Below the pieces are notes generated by a model, which worked only from the letters and a program-made list of their open reading frames with translations, ran no database searches and was not told the DNA's origin. Source: Nitrososphaerota archaeon (lineage in GTDB: Archaea > Thermoproteota > Nitrososphaeria > Conexivisphaerales > DTJL01). From it: 64,000 bases of DNA. Of the stretch, positions 51,801-59,926 are shown one piece after another (within the stretch, counting starts at the first letter, position 1; each line of letters starts with the position of its first letter). The position numbers were made by a program, and so were the translations under genes. Where the stretch lies: assembly GCA_021324115.1 (NCBI GenBank), contig JAJPJS010000016.1:1-64000 (forward strand). The letters run 5' to 3'.

Positions 51801-54069
51801 CGACAAGGTCGCCTATCGTACGCAACCCCGTAGGGGTAACAACAAAGGATTCTGGAGATACGCAGAGCCCCGCGCTCGTGCTTCCCCTGCCGCTTGTGTA
51901 GAGGCCCCTCGGTGCAAGCCTCGAAATATATTTCAGGAGTTCACTCTTGCCCGTGTTGTGAACAACTATACCGTTCGCGACAAATCTATGACCCTCGGGT
52001 ACCTCGATATCATAAACATCGGCCCTTTCCCCTCTTTTGACGATTCTCACCACTCTTTCGAATCGGCGGCGAGGTTCATTCCTATCGTCCCAAAATCGAG
52101 AAATGAACTTCAAAAACCTTGATCTCTTTGATTCAGACACAAAACCTATCCTTCTCCGGAATCTGTCCAGGTTGCGTGTACCGCCGATTACGAGTTCATC
52201 AGCATTTACATTTGAGGAAATGCCGAATCTGAGAAGCAGTATCTGAACGTCTCTTAGAAGCTCGATGTTGCCAATCCTGAGTACAACACCCTTTTCCTCA
52301 ATGTCGACGTCGGCGATCGCTTCGAACAGAAATCTCAGAAATCGTGCAACAACCTTGTTTCCTGATGCAAGTATCTCATCTGGAACCCTTCTTTCAAGCA
52401 AAAATCGAAAGGCCACCTCAACGATATCACTCCTGACCTCGACAGTAATCTTTGTGTATGGATGACCTTCAACTCGTTTTACCAGTACCTCTCCTTTTGA
52501 AAGTTTGAACAGCCTCTTCATGTTAGAGGTCAGTTTTCGAAGCACATCTTCAGAACCTCCCGGCACGATGATCTCTAGTCTGTCGGGTTTCTCGAGCGTT
52601 CCGTTCCCAATAACGTAACCGGCAACACCGGCTAAGGCTGGCGAGTAGAATTCGGGCAGAGCGTGCCCATGTTGCATAGATTTACCTGTGCCACAAGCGA
52701 ATCCTGTCGGCACCAACTCTTCGATGCTGCTGGGAATCCTTGTTACGACTCTCACAAGGTCGCCCACCTGCACCCTGTCAAGCCTCTTCCAGCTGGTTCT
52801 TGTGCGGTGACGGAGTTTAGTTGCAACCAGCACGGGATGGTTGTATGTTCCCTTGATGCTCCTGCCGGATTCCGTTATGATCTCCATCACCGGCTGATTT
52901 CTGTATAAGTGGAATGTCGAGGCCCTGGCATTTTCCCCTCTGCTTTCCCCGGTCAACACAGGCAGCTCAATTTTTTGAAGGTGTGAATTTCCGATTTTGC
53001 CTATCTTCACGATTGCCCCGTTTCCCAGTGTCACCCTTTCATCAAACACAAGGCAACCCGGGTCTCCCACCAGAAGCATATTTTCATCCCCTCTAATCAC
53101 CGTCCCGTCAGGGAGCACCCGCTGCGGTGCGCCGGCGGCAAGCAGAAGGGCGGCTTCCTTCTCGGGCTCCATGCCGAAAATGGAAGGTGAAATAGATCTG
53201 ATCAGGTCATCATAACCACGGGGTGATTCGGCTATCCGCCTTATCGCGGCTTCGTCCTCTGGCGTGATCTGGATCTGCTCGAGCTCCTTTCCCCTGACAT
53301 CGACGTAGTTTGCGTCGAGGCTGGTCCTGAATGTGGTCTGCCTGCCGGCGCCGAACCCGCTTTCCGGTTCCGCCCTCACTATGCCTGTTATAATTATCCT
53401 GTCCCCGGGCCTGGCCTTGTTCACCAGGTCGCCAAGAAGTTCAGCATCTATGGATTGAGGTAGCTGCCCGGGCGGCAGCTCTTCTGGCAGCTCCTGAAGT
53501 CTCAACACCTGATAATCCGTGAACCTGCTGAGCTTTGTATCCAGCTTGAATTCTTTGGTTTCGGTGCAATCCGCGCATCGGTCTGGCTTCTTCAGGCTGT
53601 TCGTCTCCTGTTCGATAAAGGTTACATGTTCCTTAGGGCATATGAAAGCGGCAATCAGGGCCCTGGGCTTTATTTCTGACGTCCTGACAACCATACCGTT
53701 TATCGATACGAGCTTGTCCAGATGCTTTGCGGACACACCTCTGAGGGGTAGTTTGTCCGTAACACCTGCAACCCGTACCCTCAGTTCCCTTTCGATACTC
53801 TCGGCATATGACACATTTTCCGTCCGAACCACCTGCAGCGCAGCATCCTTGAACAGCTTGAGAACCCTGTCCGGATTTTCCCTGAGTTCTGTTGCAAGCG
53901 GCTCATCGAAGGAAAGAAGGTCTTCGTAATCGACCACCACAGAGGTTTGTCCGTCCGCTATCATCCTGTCTATCCTTGAGATGTACTTGTATGTGCCGTC
54001 GGGGGACTTGAAGCTTCGCAGAAACAGGTCGAACTGCTCTGTAATGGAACCAGCAGACTGACCGGCCAA
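48829..54069 (-). CDS. mcm: MCM replicative helicase interrupted by three inteins
   Basis: A 1746-residue precursor; removing the inteins leaves about 683 residues, the normal MCM length. The N-terminal domain (1-270) has an OB fold and zinc ligands Cys144, Cys165, Cys168 with His148. The AAA+ core includes LLVGDPG/TGKSELL (Walker A, split by intein 1), YTSGRGSTSAGL/TAAVVKD (split by intein 2), IACIDEFDKM (Walker B), and MEQQ/TVSVAKGGIVATLNART (split by intein 3, sensor region). A C-terminal winged helix ends the protein. It follows gins with a 7-bp gap. The precursor should be inactive until splicing. Confidence 0.96.
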   Translation of the reverse strand: MAGQSAGSITEQFDLFLRSFKSPDGTYKYISRIDRMIADGQTSVVVDYEDLLSFDEPLATELRENPDRVLKLFKDAALQVVRTENVSYAESIERELRVRVAGVTDKLPLRGVSAKHLDKLVSINGMVVRTSEIKPRALIAAFICPKEHVTFIEQETNSLKKPDRCADCTETKEFKLDTKLSRFTDYQVLRLQELPEELPPGQLPQSIDAELLGDLVNKARPGDRIIITGIVRAEPESGFGAGRQTTFRTSLDANYVDVRGKELEQIQITPEDEAAIRRIAESPRGYDDLIRSISPSIFGMEPEKEAALLLAAGAPQRVLPDGTVIRGDENMLLVGDPGCLVFDERVTLGNGAIVKIGKIGNSHLQKIELPVLTGESRGENARASTFHLYRNQPVMEIITESGRSIKGTYNHPVLVATKLRHRTRTSWKRLDRVQVGDLVRVVTRIPSSIEELVPTGFACGTGKSMQHGHALPEFYSPALAGVAGYVIGNGTLEKPDRLEIIVPGGSEDVLRKLTSNMKRLFKLSKGEVLVKRVEGHPYTKITVEVRSDIVEVAFRFLLERRVPDEILASGNKVVARFLRFLFEAIADVDIEEKGVVLRIGNIELLRDVQILLLRFGISSNVNADELVIGGTRNLDRFRRRIGFVSESKRSRFLKFISRFWDDRNEPRRRFERVVRIVKRGERADVYDIEVPEGHRFVANGIVVHNTGKSELLKYISRLAPRGLYTSGRGSTSAGLCVSPESFVVTPTGLRTIGDLVERNLANDEKRLEGGEVVALHPQTSEVVSPALKEVQILVGENAGLVSTGLLKPEALVYGHAKQYYRLQAERLVRVRTRLGRELAITPETKLGFYRPADGCLYWKRGSEIRPGDRPLIARYIPGAELPFSLERFFRDEDEVELKKQVELLRILKPALRGAEKNPLVNDDATAVFGHRKRKMSYKELKSAWKGCGLEDFAEPWACVKKVRYNTGKTRRVFEVPSEPDSLLYLSGLVCNSWFEKERLEASDERFLIRTKDAEECGRYRLMFKESFGLEPGTKLTRPREFLIDIPGSLAKRLLSVITGGKQSNDELELDGGIVSAPEHQLGSFLRGLYDGGAEISFGGGIEYSAPNRTFARQLILALQRFGIVSELRAASDSSEENAKPKVRIRDRTSLSTFAEKIGFSSPKKREKLTRLIESGMNRDMQEYVMVGPNFIVDEIESVTEEEGSTVYDLTIEGGHSFMAEGFLVHNTAAVVKDKSGLMMLEAGAVVLADLGIACIDEFDKMRPEDRSVLHEVMEQQSYHPSTKVRLASGQRISIGEFVEEKFRNFPLNVVEGIRCQILPLQSGEEVLTYDFSSLKEVVVKIDRVSRHEAPNRFVRIKYNNGIDIIVTPEHPVFVFRNGRVSTVPAERVIRGELAPCLASPQAGPKAYRLRAITVSIEHKEGGFLGSDLVDRVDEAGDSLGLVEVQDIEIVRNDGPLRTDWVYDITVEPFHNFVSDDLILHNTVSVAKGGIVATLNARTSIVAAANPVLGRYDAYKNIYENVNLPIPLLSRFDIIFIEKDMPDRQVDERLASHILQTHRSRQFVTPPPIDFELLRKYIVYCKKIEPVLTAEAESKLLEFYLEMRTMGAQDNMIAVTPRQLESMIRLATSRARVLLRDRVLEEDALAAIALIRRMLGTVGVDVKSGKVDSGVLAGRSSTERNLMEQAMSIFKELQGPDRVAVSLEKFIEALMKTGKYAKVEDARKMINSLYKLGQIYEVRPNHYSRIS
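49627..50241 (-). other. intein 3 of MCM (MEQQ/TVSVAK site), mini-intein with Ser1
   Basis: Residues 1277-1481, 205 residues. It opens SYHPSTKVRLASGQRISIGE (Ser1 instead of Cys), has block B IDIIVTPEHPVFVF, and ends WVYDITVEPFHNFVSDDLILHN with Thr next. The space between blocks B and F is too small for an endonuclease, so it is a natural mini-intein. Confidence 0.92.
50392..51864 (-). other. intein 2 of MCM (SAGL/TAAVV site), block B His replaced
   Basis: Residues 736-1226, 491 residues. It opens CVSPESFVVTPTGLRTIGDL and ends SFMAEGFLVHN, before Thr. In block B the usual T-x-x-H is TPET, so the His is gone. Endonuclease motifs are weak (YLSGLVCNSWFE, FLRGLYDGGAEI). Splicing is still expected because Cys1, the terminal His-Asn and the +1 Thr are present. 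Confidence 0.92.
51955..53055 (-). other. intein 1 of MCM (Walker A site), with decayed endonuclease
   Basis: Residues 339-705 of the precursor, 367 residues. It opens CLVFDERVTLGNG (Cys1), carries GTYNHPVLVA in block B, and closes VYDIEVPEGHRFVANGIVVHN, followed by Thr. Two LAGLIDADG-like segments (LAGVAGYVIGNGTLE and FLFEAIADVDIEE) are degenerate, so the homing endonuclease is probably inactive. It sits between GDPG and TGKS of the P-loop. Confidence 0.93.
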
Positions 54070-54076
54070 ACCTCGG

Positions 54077-54625
54077 TCACTCCTCTCCGAGTACGGAGTC
54101 CCTCCACGTCTGGACGAGGGTCTTGATCTCCCTGAATAGAGACAGCTCTTCTGGTGAAAGCAGAGAGTGAGGTTCAGGCTGTGAAGTGTACCCCGCCAGC
54201 GTGACCATCTTGACCAGCCTCATCGTAAGAAGCCCATTGGATGCCGCTAGCACCTTCTGGTAGTGCAGGTCGTCCACCCCCTTTTTTCTCAGCATCTTCA
54301 GGTACCTTCTGAGCTTAAGATAGAAATCACCCTTGATCGGTGAAAGCTGGGTGGAGCCCTGCAACTTCTCCCTCTGGACGGCCCTGTAGAGTTCGGCCTC
54401 TATGCTTTCTTCGGATTTCTCGACAAGACCCTCCTCTTCCAGTATCTCTGCCACCCATCTTGGGACGTCCATGGAGGCACCTTCCTTTAACTCAGGAAGT
54501 GTAAATGTGGACAGTCGCGCCTCGGGGACCAGCTTCTTGGCCACCACCTTGACCGGGGAGAGCAGAAAAGAAGCTTCCCTGTCCCTCATGTACGCATTGA
54601 ACATATCCAGGTTTTCCTTTGGCAT
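54077..54625 (-). CDS. GINS-family replication subunit
   Basis: A GINS protein of about 182 residues from the ATG at 54625. The frame extends to 54694, but a TATA-like TTTATTATT at about 54660-54670 fits the shorter form. The helical A domain (about 60-150) carries ELKEGASMDVPRWVAEILEEEGLVE at its start, typical of archaeal Gins15-like subunits. It activates MCM in the CMG helicase. mcm follows after 7 bp, as in many archaea. Confidence 0.85.
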   Translation of the reverse strand: MPKENLDMFNAYMRDREASFLLSPVKVVAKKLVPEARLSTFTLPELKEGASMDVPRWVAEILEEEGLVEKSEESIEAELYRAVQREKLQGSTQLSPIKGDFYLKLRRYLKMLRKKGVDDLHYQKVLAASNGLLTMRLVKMVTLAGYTSQPEPHSLLSPEELSLFREIKTLVQTWRDSVLGEE

Positions 54626-55009
54626 TCCGACCTTCTGTCCTGATAACCGCGATAGGTGAATAATAAATGTCTTTTCGGTTAATGTGAGATGCACAACGAG
54701 CGTGGTTCACCAGATTATTTCTGGTGTTATTCTGCGCCGGGCAGGATTGAAAGAAAGGATGGGAGCCAGCTTGGGGGGCATTATACGTCTATTCCGTAGA
54801 TGCTCTTTGATTGTCCAGTCATGCAAGACAGGCGCTCACACCCGTAGTGGGTACTCTATTGCAGGGGCAACCTTACCGCAGGAACCGCACCGCTCCCGCT
54901 ACGAATGTCAGGAGTTAAGCTACTCAATGAGATCTTTGAAACAGCTGGAAAGGTCCGCTGACTGTTCCGCTCGGAAGACGTCACTCCCATTGTTTACGAC
55001 TAGCCTGAA

Positions 55010-55240
55010 GTGAATGTCCCGAAGCTTGCATCGGAGAGGGAACTCGTCTGGCGAGGCTGCTGCATCGGTGGAAACGAACCACACAGGCAGTGCATGGCGT
55101 GCCGCAAGAAATGGGATGAAGCCATACGTAGAAGGGACAAGCAACAACAACTTCTGTGGTCAACAAAGCAGTTCCAACCGGTCTGGTGTTTGGTGATTGC
55201 GAACCACGCACATGGGGGGACGTCGCATAATCCTTGCTGA
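55010..55240 (+). CDS. possible small zinc-ribbon protein
   Basis: A 76-codon frame from a GTG. Residues 14-40 read WRGCCIGGNEPHRQCMACRKKWD, a Cys-rich pattern resembling small bacterial zinc-ribbon proteins (GCC-x-GG-x-P...C-x2-C). The rest is basic and low-complexity (RRDKQQQLL). An in-frame stop 9 nt upstream rules out a longer start. It could be a fragment of an older gene. Confidence 0.35.
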   Translation: MNVPKLASERELVWRGCCIGGNEPHRQCMACRKKWDEAIRRRDKQQQLLWSTKQFQPVWCLVIANHAHGGTSHNPC

Positions 55241-55301
55241 AACTTTCAAGACACCTGGAAAAAGTGCGATGGGATCATGCATTTCGGCGGTCGGTGAGAA
55301 A

Positions 55302-55310
55302 ATTAATATA
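55302..55310 (+). promoter_or_regulatory. TATA box of the SRPBCC gene
   Basis: ATTAATATA centred about 38 nt upstream of the TTG at 55344. It decides that start over the more upstream frame opening at 55197. Confidence 0.55.
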
Positions 55311-55343
55311 GCGATAGCCTCGAAATTCTGTGGAAACGTAAAG

Positions 55344-55778
55344 TTGACCCACGTCGAAGTTTCTGATACGATCGACATTCCCAAGGACAGGTTGTTTTCG
55401 CTAATGTCCGATTACAACAACTGGCCGAAGCTCTTTCCGAACAGCTGCACAAGCGTGAAACTGATCAGAAAGGAAGGCGATATGGAATACATTGAAATGG
55501 GCGACAGACGGTACGGTAAGGTCACCGAAATGCACAGAGTTATACCGCCAGATGAAATATATATCGAAGAGTACACACCAAACTGGACAGGCATATTCGT
55601 GAACCTGTTCGAAAGCCTTCCAGATGGTCGTACACGTCTCACTCTAAAGGTCGATATCAAAGGAAACAACCTGCTTTTCAGACTGATCGACCCATTCAGC
55701 AAAAGCTACGTTCGTAATCGTGTCAGAAATCAGATTCATGAAGAAATCAAGGCCTCCTTGAAATCGATTACCGGCTAA
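55344..55778 (+). CDS. SRPBCC/polyketide-cyclase-like protein
   Basis: A 144-residue lipid- or polyketide-binding fold. It starts THVEVSDTIDIPKDRLFSLMSDYNNWPKLFPN (Coq10/START-type N-terminal helix-grip). Strands MEYIEMGDRRYGKVTEMHRVIP and RTRLTLKVDIKG follow. The long C-terminal helix is KSYVRNRVRNQIHEEIKASL. The ligand is unknown; ubiquinone-binding-like Coq10 relatives are one possibility. Confidence 0.8.
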   Translation: MTHVEVSDTIDIPKDRLFSLMSDYNNWPKLFPNSCTSVKLIRKEGDMEYIEMGDRRYGKVTEMHRVIPPDEIYIEEYTPNWTGIFVNLFESLPDGRTRLTLKVDIKGNNLLFRLIDPFSKSYVRNRVRNQIHEEIKASLKSITG

Positions 55779-56077
55779 TCGTCCTCGCACCCAGGTGGCC
55801 TTCTTCGACAGCTGGTCCTGATTAATATAGGAAGTATCACTACGATTCCCTGCTTCATATTCAGGGCATGCGTTTTTGACAAATGCGATGCAAACCGTGT
55901 ATGCTCAGTTTTTCGGCGACCAGATAATATGCTTTGACGGTGTTGATCTCCCAGTGAAGACTACGTTGAGAAAATCACAGCATCCAAGTTAAGTGTATAC
56001 TAGCATCGGGATGCCATTGGTGGAAGCAAACCTAGTCTGTCAAATTCGGGGATAGCTATCGTTGAATTCGATATCAT

Positions 56078-56830
56078 TTATGCTTCTCTCCATCTTGCCT
56101 TCTTAACGGCTATTAGAAAGAGGACCATAGTTACTGAAAGCAGCACTGCCCAGTCAAGCGCAGCCGTGTGCGCAGAAATTGGAAGGTACCCAAGAGCGTT
56201 CTGAGCTATCTGAGCGGCATAAGTTGTCGGGGAAAGATAGGCAAGGTACTGGAACGGATGTGGAATCAGGGTGATTGGATAGTAAACAGGGGGAAGGGTC
56301 GAAAAAAGCGTTGAAATCAGTCTCGAAAATGCAAAGCTCTGCACAATATCACTGGACATCGTCGCAAGGGTGAAACCAAGTGCTATCGAAGTTAGAAACA
56401 TTGTTGCGAGCACACCGCAGAAAAGGAGACCCTGTATCAGAGTGCCATGCAGATACAAAATTGCGAGTGCCACAAGCACTGCAAGGGCTGGGGATGAATA
56501 TATCAGCTCAGAAATCGCCATACCCGTTACATAGGCTCCCGCCGAAGCTGGTGAGCTCACAACCATTTCCTGGAGCTTGAAGTCATTCTTGAGATGGGAT
56601 AGGTCCCCCTGAAGTGCAATACCGTTCGAGAACATACTCATTATGAATCCGCCCACGATGGCGTCTCCAAGCAGCGACCCCCGGCTTACGAAAACGATGA
56701 GAATGAGGAACGACAGAGGTGAAAGCACGGTATTGATTAGCACTATGGGGTAGTTCTTCATCTCATAGATAGAATTAACCAGTATACCCGCAATTATCTG
56801 GTTCAGCGTCCTTTTCACTTGAACCATCAT
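56078..56830 (-). CDS. ABC-2 type transporter permease
   Basis: A 250-residue membrane protein with six helices in the ABC-2 pattern: an N-terminal helix INSIYEMKNYPIVLINTVLSP, and a C-terminal MVLFLIAVKKARW after the last helix. It pairs with the ATPase gene upstream, whose stop overlaps its start by 4 bp. The system resembles archaeal drug or lipid exporters; the substrate is unknown. Confidence 0.88.
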   Translation of the reverse strand: MMVQVKRTLNQIIAGILVNSIYEMKNYPIVLINTVLSPLSFLILIVFVSRGSLLGDAIVGGFIMSMFSNGIALQGDLSHLKNDFKLQEMVVSSPASAGAYVTGMAISELIYSSPALAVLVALAILYLHGTLIQGLLFCGVLATMFLTSIALGFTLATMSSDIVQSFAFSRLISTLFSTLPPVYYPITLIPHPFQYLAYLSPTTYAAQIAQNALGYLPISAHTAALDWAVLLSVTMVLFLIAVKKARWREA

Positions 56831-57747
56831 GGTTGAGGCTCATCCTCCCTGTTTGCAAGGTGGAAGAATATATCGTCGAGTGTCACCGGAGATATTGAGA
56901 ATCTGTACCCCTTCTCAAAGAGATCCTTTGAAAGTCTGAATGCTTCGTCTTCGGTCGTGAGTAACTGAACTGAACCGTCTCTTGCTTTCGCAAGTTCACC
57001 GTTCGCCGTAACCAGAAGCTGGGTTTCCTGCTGCAGTCTAATACTGTACCGGTACTTTACCAGGCTTCGTAGCTCTTCAAGTGTACCGGTGCCGACGAGC
57101 CGGCCCCTGTCAAGGATGCTTATCCTGTCCGCGAGTTGCTCAGCTTCTTCAAGATAATGGGTTGTCAGTATGGTGAATCTCTCCCTACCCAGATTAGAAA
57201 GGTAATTCCACAGGTCCCTCCGCGAGATCGGGTCCAGTCCGGTCGTCGGCTCGTCGAGGAAGACGATGTCAGCCTCAGAGGCAAGCACCGTGGCAACGAG
57301 CACCTTCCTCTTTGTTCCACCCGAGAGCGTACGGTTGAGCTTGTCACGATACTGGTCTATGCCCACCCTTGCAAGTGCTTCCACCGCCATCTCCTTTGCT
57401 TCTGAGTAATCGAAGCCTCGCCACATCAGGTATGAAAGTACCGTCTGCTTTGGCGACATCCAGGCAACCGTTCTCGCCTCCTGAGGAACTATCGCTATTC
57501 TCTTGCGAAGTTCCCTCGCATCAAGCATGACATCGAGCCCGTCGATGGTGGCCGAACCCGAAGTCGGTTCAAGTTGGGTGGCCAGTATTCTGACGAGTGT
57601 CGTTTTTCCGGCGCCGTTCCTTCCTATGAAGGCAAGAATCCCGTGGGTAGGCATATCCATGGTGATCTGGTCTATTGCCCTTCTGCTTCCACTGCCAGAG
57701 TAGACCTTGGTCAGCCCTCGAGTAATCAGCCTGCCGTCTGAATTCAT
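56827..57747 (-). CDS. ABC transporter ATPase subunit
   Basis: An ATPase of about 306 residues, starting at the ATG at 57747 (a longer start at 57765 is less likely, since a TATA-like TTCTTAAACC lies about 27 nt upstream of 57747). Walker A is FIGRNGAGKTTLV, the signature is TLSGGTKRKV, Walker B is IVFLDEPTTGLDP, and the H-loop is TTHYLEEAEQLAD. The C-terminal extension resembles DrrA-type ATPases. It is an exporter with the downstream permease. Confidence 0.9.
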   Translation of the reverse strand: MNSDGRLITRGLTKVYSGSGSRRAIDQITMDMPTHGILAFIGRNGAGKTTLVRILATQLEPTSGSATIDGLDVMLDARELRKRIAIVPQEARTVAWMSPKQTVLSYLMWRGFDYSEAKEMAVEALARVGIDQYRDKLNRTLSGGTKRKVLVATVLASEADIVFLDEPTTGLDPISRRDLWNYLSNLGRERFTILTTHYLEEAEQLADRISILDRGRLVGTGTLEELRSLVKYRYSIRLQQETQLLVTANGELAKARDGSVQLLTTEDEAFRLSKDLFEKGYRFSISPVTLDDIFFHLANREDEPQP

Positions 57748-57857
57748 ACGAAGGGTTCCACGCATTCAGGGTTTAAGAATTTATCACGAATCAGAACAAT
57801 CAGGGGTCCGTGGCTAGCATTCGTTTGAGAGTGTCATCAAAAGCTGTCACTGGGAAA

Positions 57858-57873
57858 GGATGCTTGTGCATCC
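57858..57873. other. short hairpin GGATGC-TTGT-GCATCC
   Basis: Perfect 6-bp arms with a 4-bp loop in the gap between the ABC operon and the HTH-ferritin gene, downstream of the latter. It lacks a T-run, so it is not a clear terminator; it may be a transcript structure. Confidence 0.3.
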
Positions 57874-58016
57874 CCTGCGGCCCCTGATTAAAAGGCAGGT
57901 GGTGCGGAACCTGAAGGCTCTGTTCTTACGTATACGTTGCATGTCAACGAAAGACCATAACAGATTGAATCGACCGGTCAGACTTGATAGCAGGTAATAC
58001 ACAAGAATCTCCCACT

Positions 58017-58823
58017 CTATTCCCTCGGAACACTCTCATGATGGGCGAGCAGCTTCCTCAGAAGTATTCTGTGTTTCCGTTCGTCGAGTTCGATAGATTC
58101 AAGAAGAACTTTGAGGTCTGGACTGATTCCTGGTATCTTTATCATTTCCTCATCCGCCTTTTCCTCCTCGGCAAGCATTGCCTGTATATCATGGTCCAAG
58201 CTGGATTCAGGCTTCGCAGAGTGGCCGCCCGCTGCCACCTGTCCGACACTCGTGACCTTCCCGATTATCATCGAAATAAGGTCCGCATGCCGTATGCTGT
58301 CCGTGGCTATCTGTCTGAAGACGGCTCTCGTCACTTCATCCTGCGCACTCGCGGCAAGAACCAGGCTGCGACGGGCAGCCCTTTGCTCTTCTTCAAGTCT
58401 TGACTCAAGAGACTTTACCCAACGACCCTTCCCAACTGGTGCAGTTACAGGTATACCTGCTTTTCCGCGAGGTGGGATATTCCGAGCCCCCTGTACATCC
58501 TTCCCTCCACTGTTGATCGCCCTTATCACTTTATACGCCGCATCCAGGATCAGCGGAAAGACGTCTATCGAACCGCCCTTGCGGAGGGTTTCTGAAATGG
58601 AGTTTGTGAGCTCGGAGATTATGGAAGACGTGCCCGGAGCCTTTCTTATCGTCTCTGCAAACGCCTTCCCCCTGCTCCCCTTGGTGTAGAGCGTGACCGC
58701 GGACGGGGATATGCCGAGCGTCTCGGCCACAACCGTTCGTGGCCAACCCATACCGGTCAGGTTCCGGGCGAGGACCACCCTCAGACCGGTCAGAGCCCCT
58801 TCTATGGCTGATAGTTTCTGCAT
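58017..58823 (-). CDS. HTH regulator fused to a ferritin-like domain
   Basis: A 268-residue fusion. Residues about 25-55 hold a helix-turn-helix (WPRTVVAETLGISPSAVTLYTKGSRG), as in archaeal XRE-like regulators. A helical linker follows (about 60-110). Residues about 135-265 form a ferritin-like four-helix region with Glu144-146 (LEEEQR), DSIRH179, EEEKADEE (219-226) and DERKH251, which could bind two irons. It may sense iron or oxygen stress and repress its own promoter (TATA CGTTATATC near 58844-58852, leaderless ATG). Confidence 0.8.
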   Translation of the reverse strand: MQKLSAIEGALTGLRVVLARNLTGMGWPRTVVAETLGISPSAVTLYTKGSRGKAFAETIRKAPGTSSIISELTNSISETLRKGGSIDVFPLILDAAYKVIRAINSGGKDVQGARNIPPRGKAGIPVTAPVGKGRWVKSLESRLEEEQRAARRSLVLAASAQDEVTRAVFRQIATDSIRHADLISMIIGKVTSVGQVAAGGHSAKPESSLDHDIQAMLAEEEKADEEMIKIPGISPDLKVLLESIELDERKHRILLRKLLAHHESVPRE

Positions 58824-58975
58824 TTTATCGGTTCGTCCTGATGATATAACGTGGGAGTATATTTGCTTAGGGCAAGGGGGGGCGGATACTGTTCAAATAG
58901 CAATTTTTTAGCGTAGATTCTGATCATCTTTATTATGATGTTTGAATGGCCAAGAGAATCTCTATTTGATCTAAA

Positions 58976-59690
58976 ATGGGAGCATATAACATGCTTCTCA
59001 ATGCTGTTCAGGATGACATTATATTTGAGCGTAATAAGATACCTTTGGAGACCGGGGACCTAGCTGCTGGTTTGTTCTATATTTCCATCCGGATCGCCTT
59101 ATGGGAGGACGACATAACAAACAATGATCATACATGCATGCATTTGGTCAGTGCGTTTACTGGGTTCAGAAGTTTAGAAGAATAACATCCAGAGCTCAGA
59201 AGAAAGAGATACAGGAGGATAGTTACGATAGATGGGACCAGGCTCAAGGTGAATGGTATTCAGCTAATCGTATTGGCTGCTATAGATTCAGATACTAAGG
59301 AGCTGTTAGCGATGTACTCATCTTTCTTACCAAGGGTCATCGATCAATGCGATGTTATTCGTGAGAATGATTCTTTCTGAACGCATGCACGAATAAACCT
59401 GTAGTACCGGTTGTTGATAGCTATGGTTGATACCATAGGCTATTGAAAGATATGGGTAGAAGTGGCTTGATATTGCATTCGGAGAGAGGAACTCGATAGA
59501 AAGATGCTTCAGCGCGTTAAAGGAAAGAACAAGGAGATTCTGCAATAGCTTCAATGTCAGTGTTAATGAAGTAAAATCACTCACCATATTCCTGAACCTA
59601 TCCATGCCGTACTATAATCATATGAGGTGGCATCAGAAGATAAAGTCTGTTCCAGGAGGCGAGCTTATTGTAACTGTATCAATGGACTGA
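58976..59690 (+). pseudogene. decayed DDE transposase (IS6-like)
   Basis: Frames over this stretch give a broken IS6-like DDE transposase. The N-terminal part is open to 59185 (HTH-region remnant, ERNKIPLETGDLAAGLFYIS). Next come TVTIDGTRLKVNGIQLIVL (first Asp) and VDSYGWYHRLLKDMGRSG (second Asp). The third acidic block reads SALKERTRRFCNSFNVSV, followed by TIFLNLSMPYYNHMRWHQ. Stops and frameshifts interrupt each link. It is nearer to elements known in Thermoplasmatales than to the copy at 3-490. Confidence 0.75.
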
Positions 59691-59926
59691 CAAGAAACTT
59701 TAATTCATTTTATGAGAAACGTCCCATTATAAATTCAAAATAGAGAGAGAAGGCTTGCAGTTAAAGAATCATTCAAAAGAGTGCTCTTAATGAATCGTCA
59801 TCTACTCGGTATAAGAGTCCCAGATGCGAATTGAACTCTTTATGCTCAATGCCTATCACCAAACAAAAAATTAACACTGTTGACCGCAATTTCATCCAAC
59901 TGTGCGTTTATCATTTCGGTGCAGCA

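Larger units (their letters stand above)
54695..55343. other. 650-bp stretch, one possible zinc-ribbon frame
   Basis: Apart from the possible ORF at 55010-55240, this holds short frames only. No tRNA, RNase P or SRP RNA signature was recognised. The promoter of the SRPBCC gene lies at its right end. Confidence 0.4.

Noticed and set aside
53519-53929. Long open frames antisense to mcm, rad50 and others
   Set aside because: Codon bias of the real genes leaves the opposite strand open. None has a ribosome site, a promoter or family motifs.
54695-55010. Possible structured RNA between gins and the SRPBCC gene
   Set aside because: I looked for RNase P, SRP and tRNA signatures (T-loop, anticodon pairing) and found none that hold.
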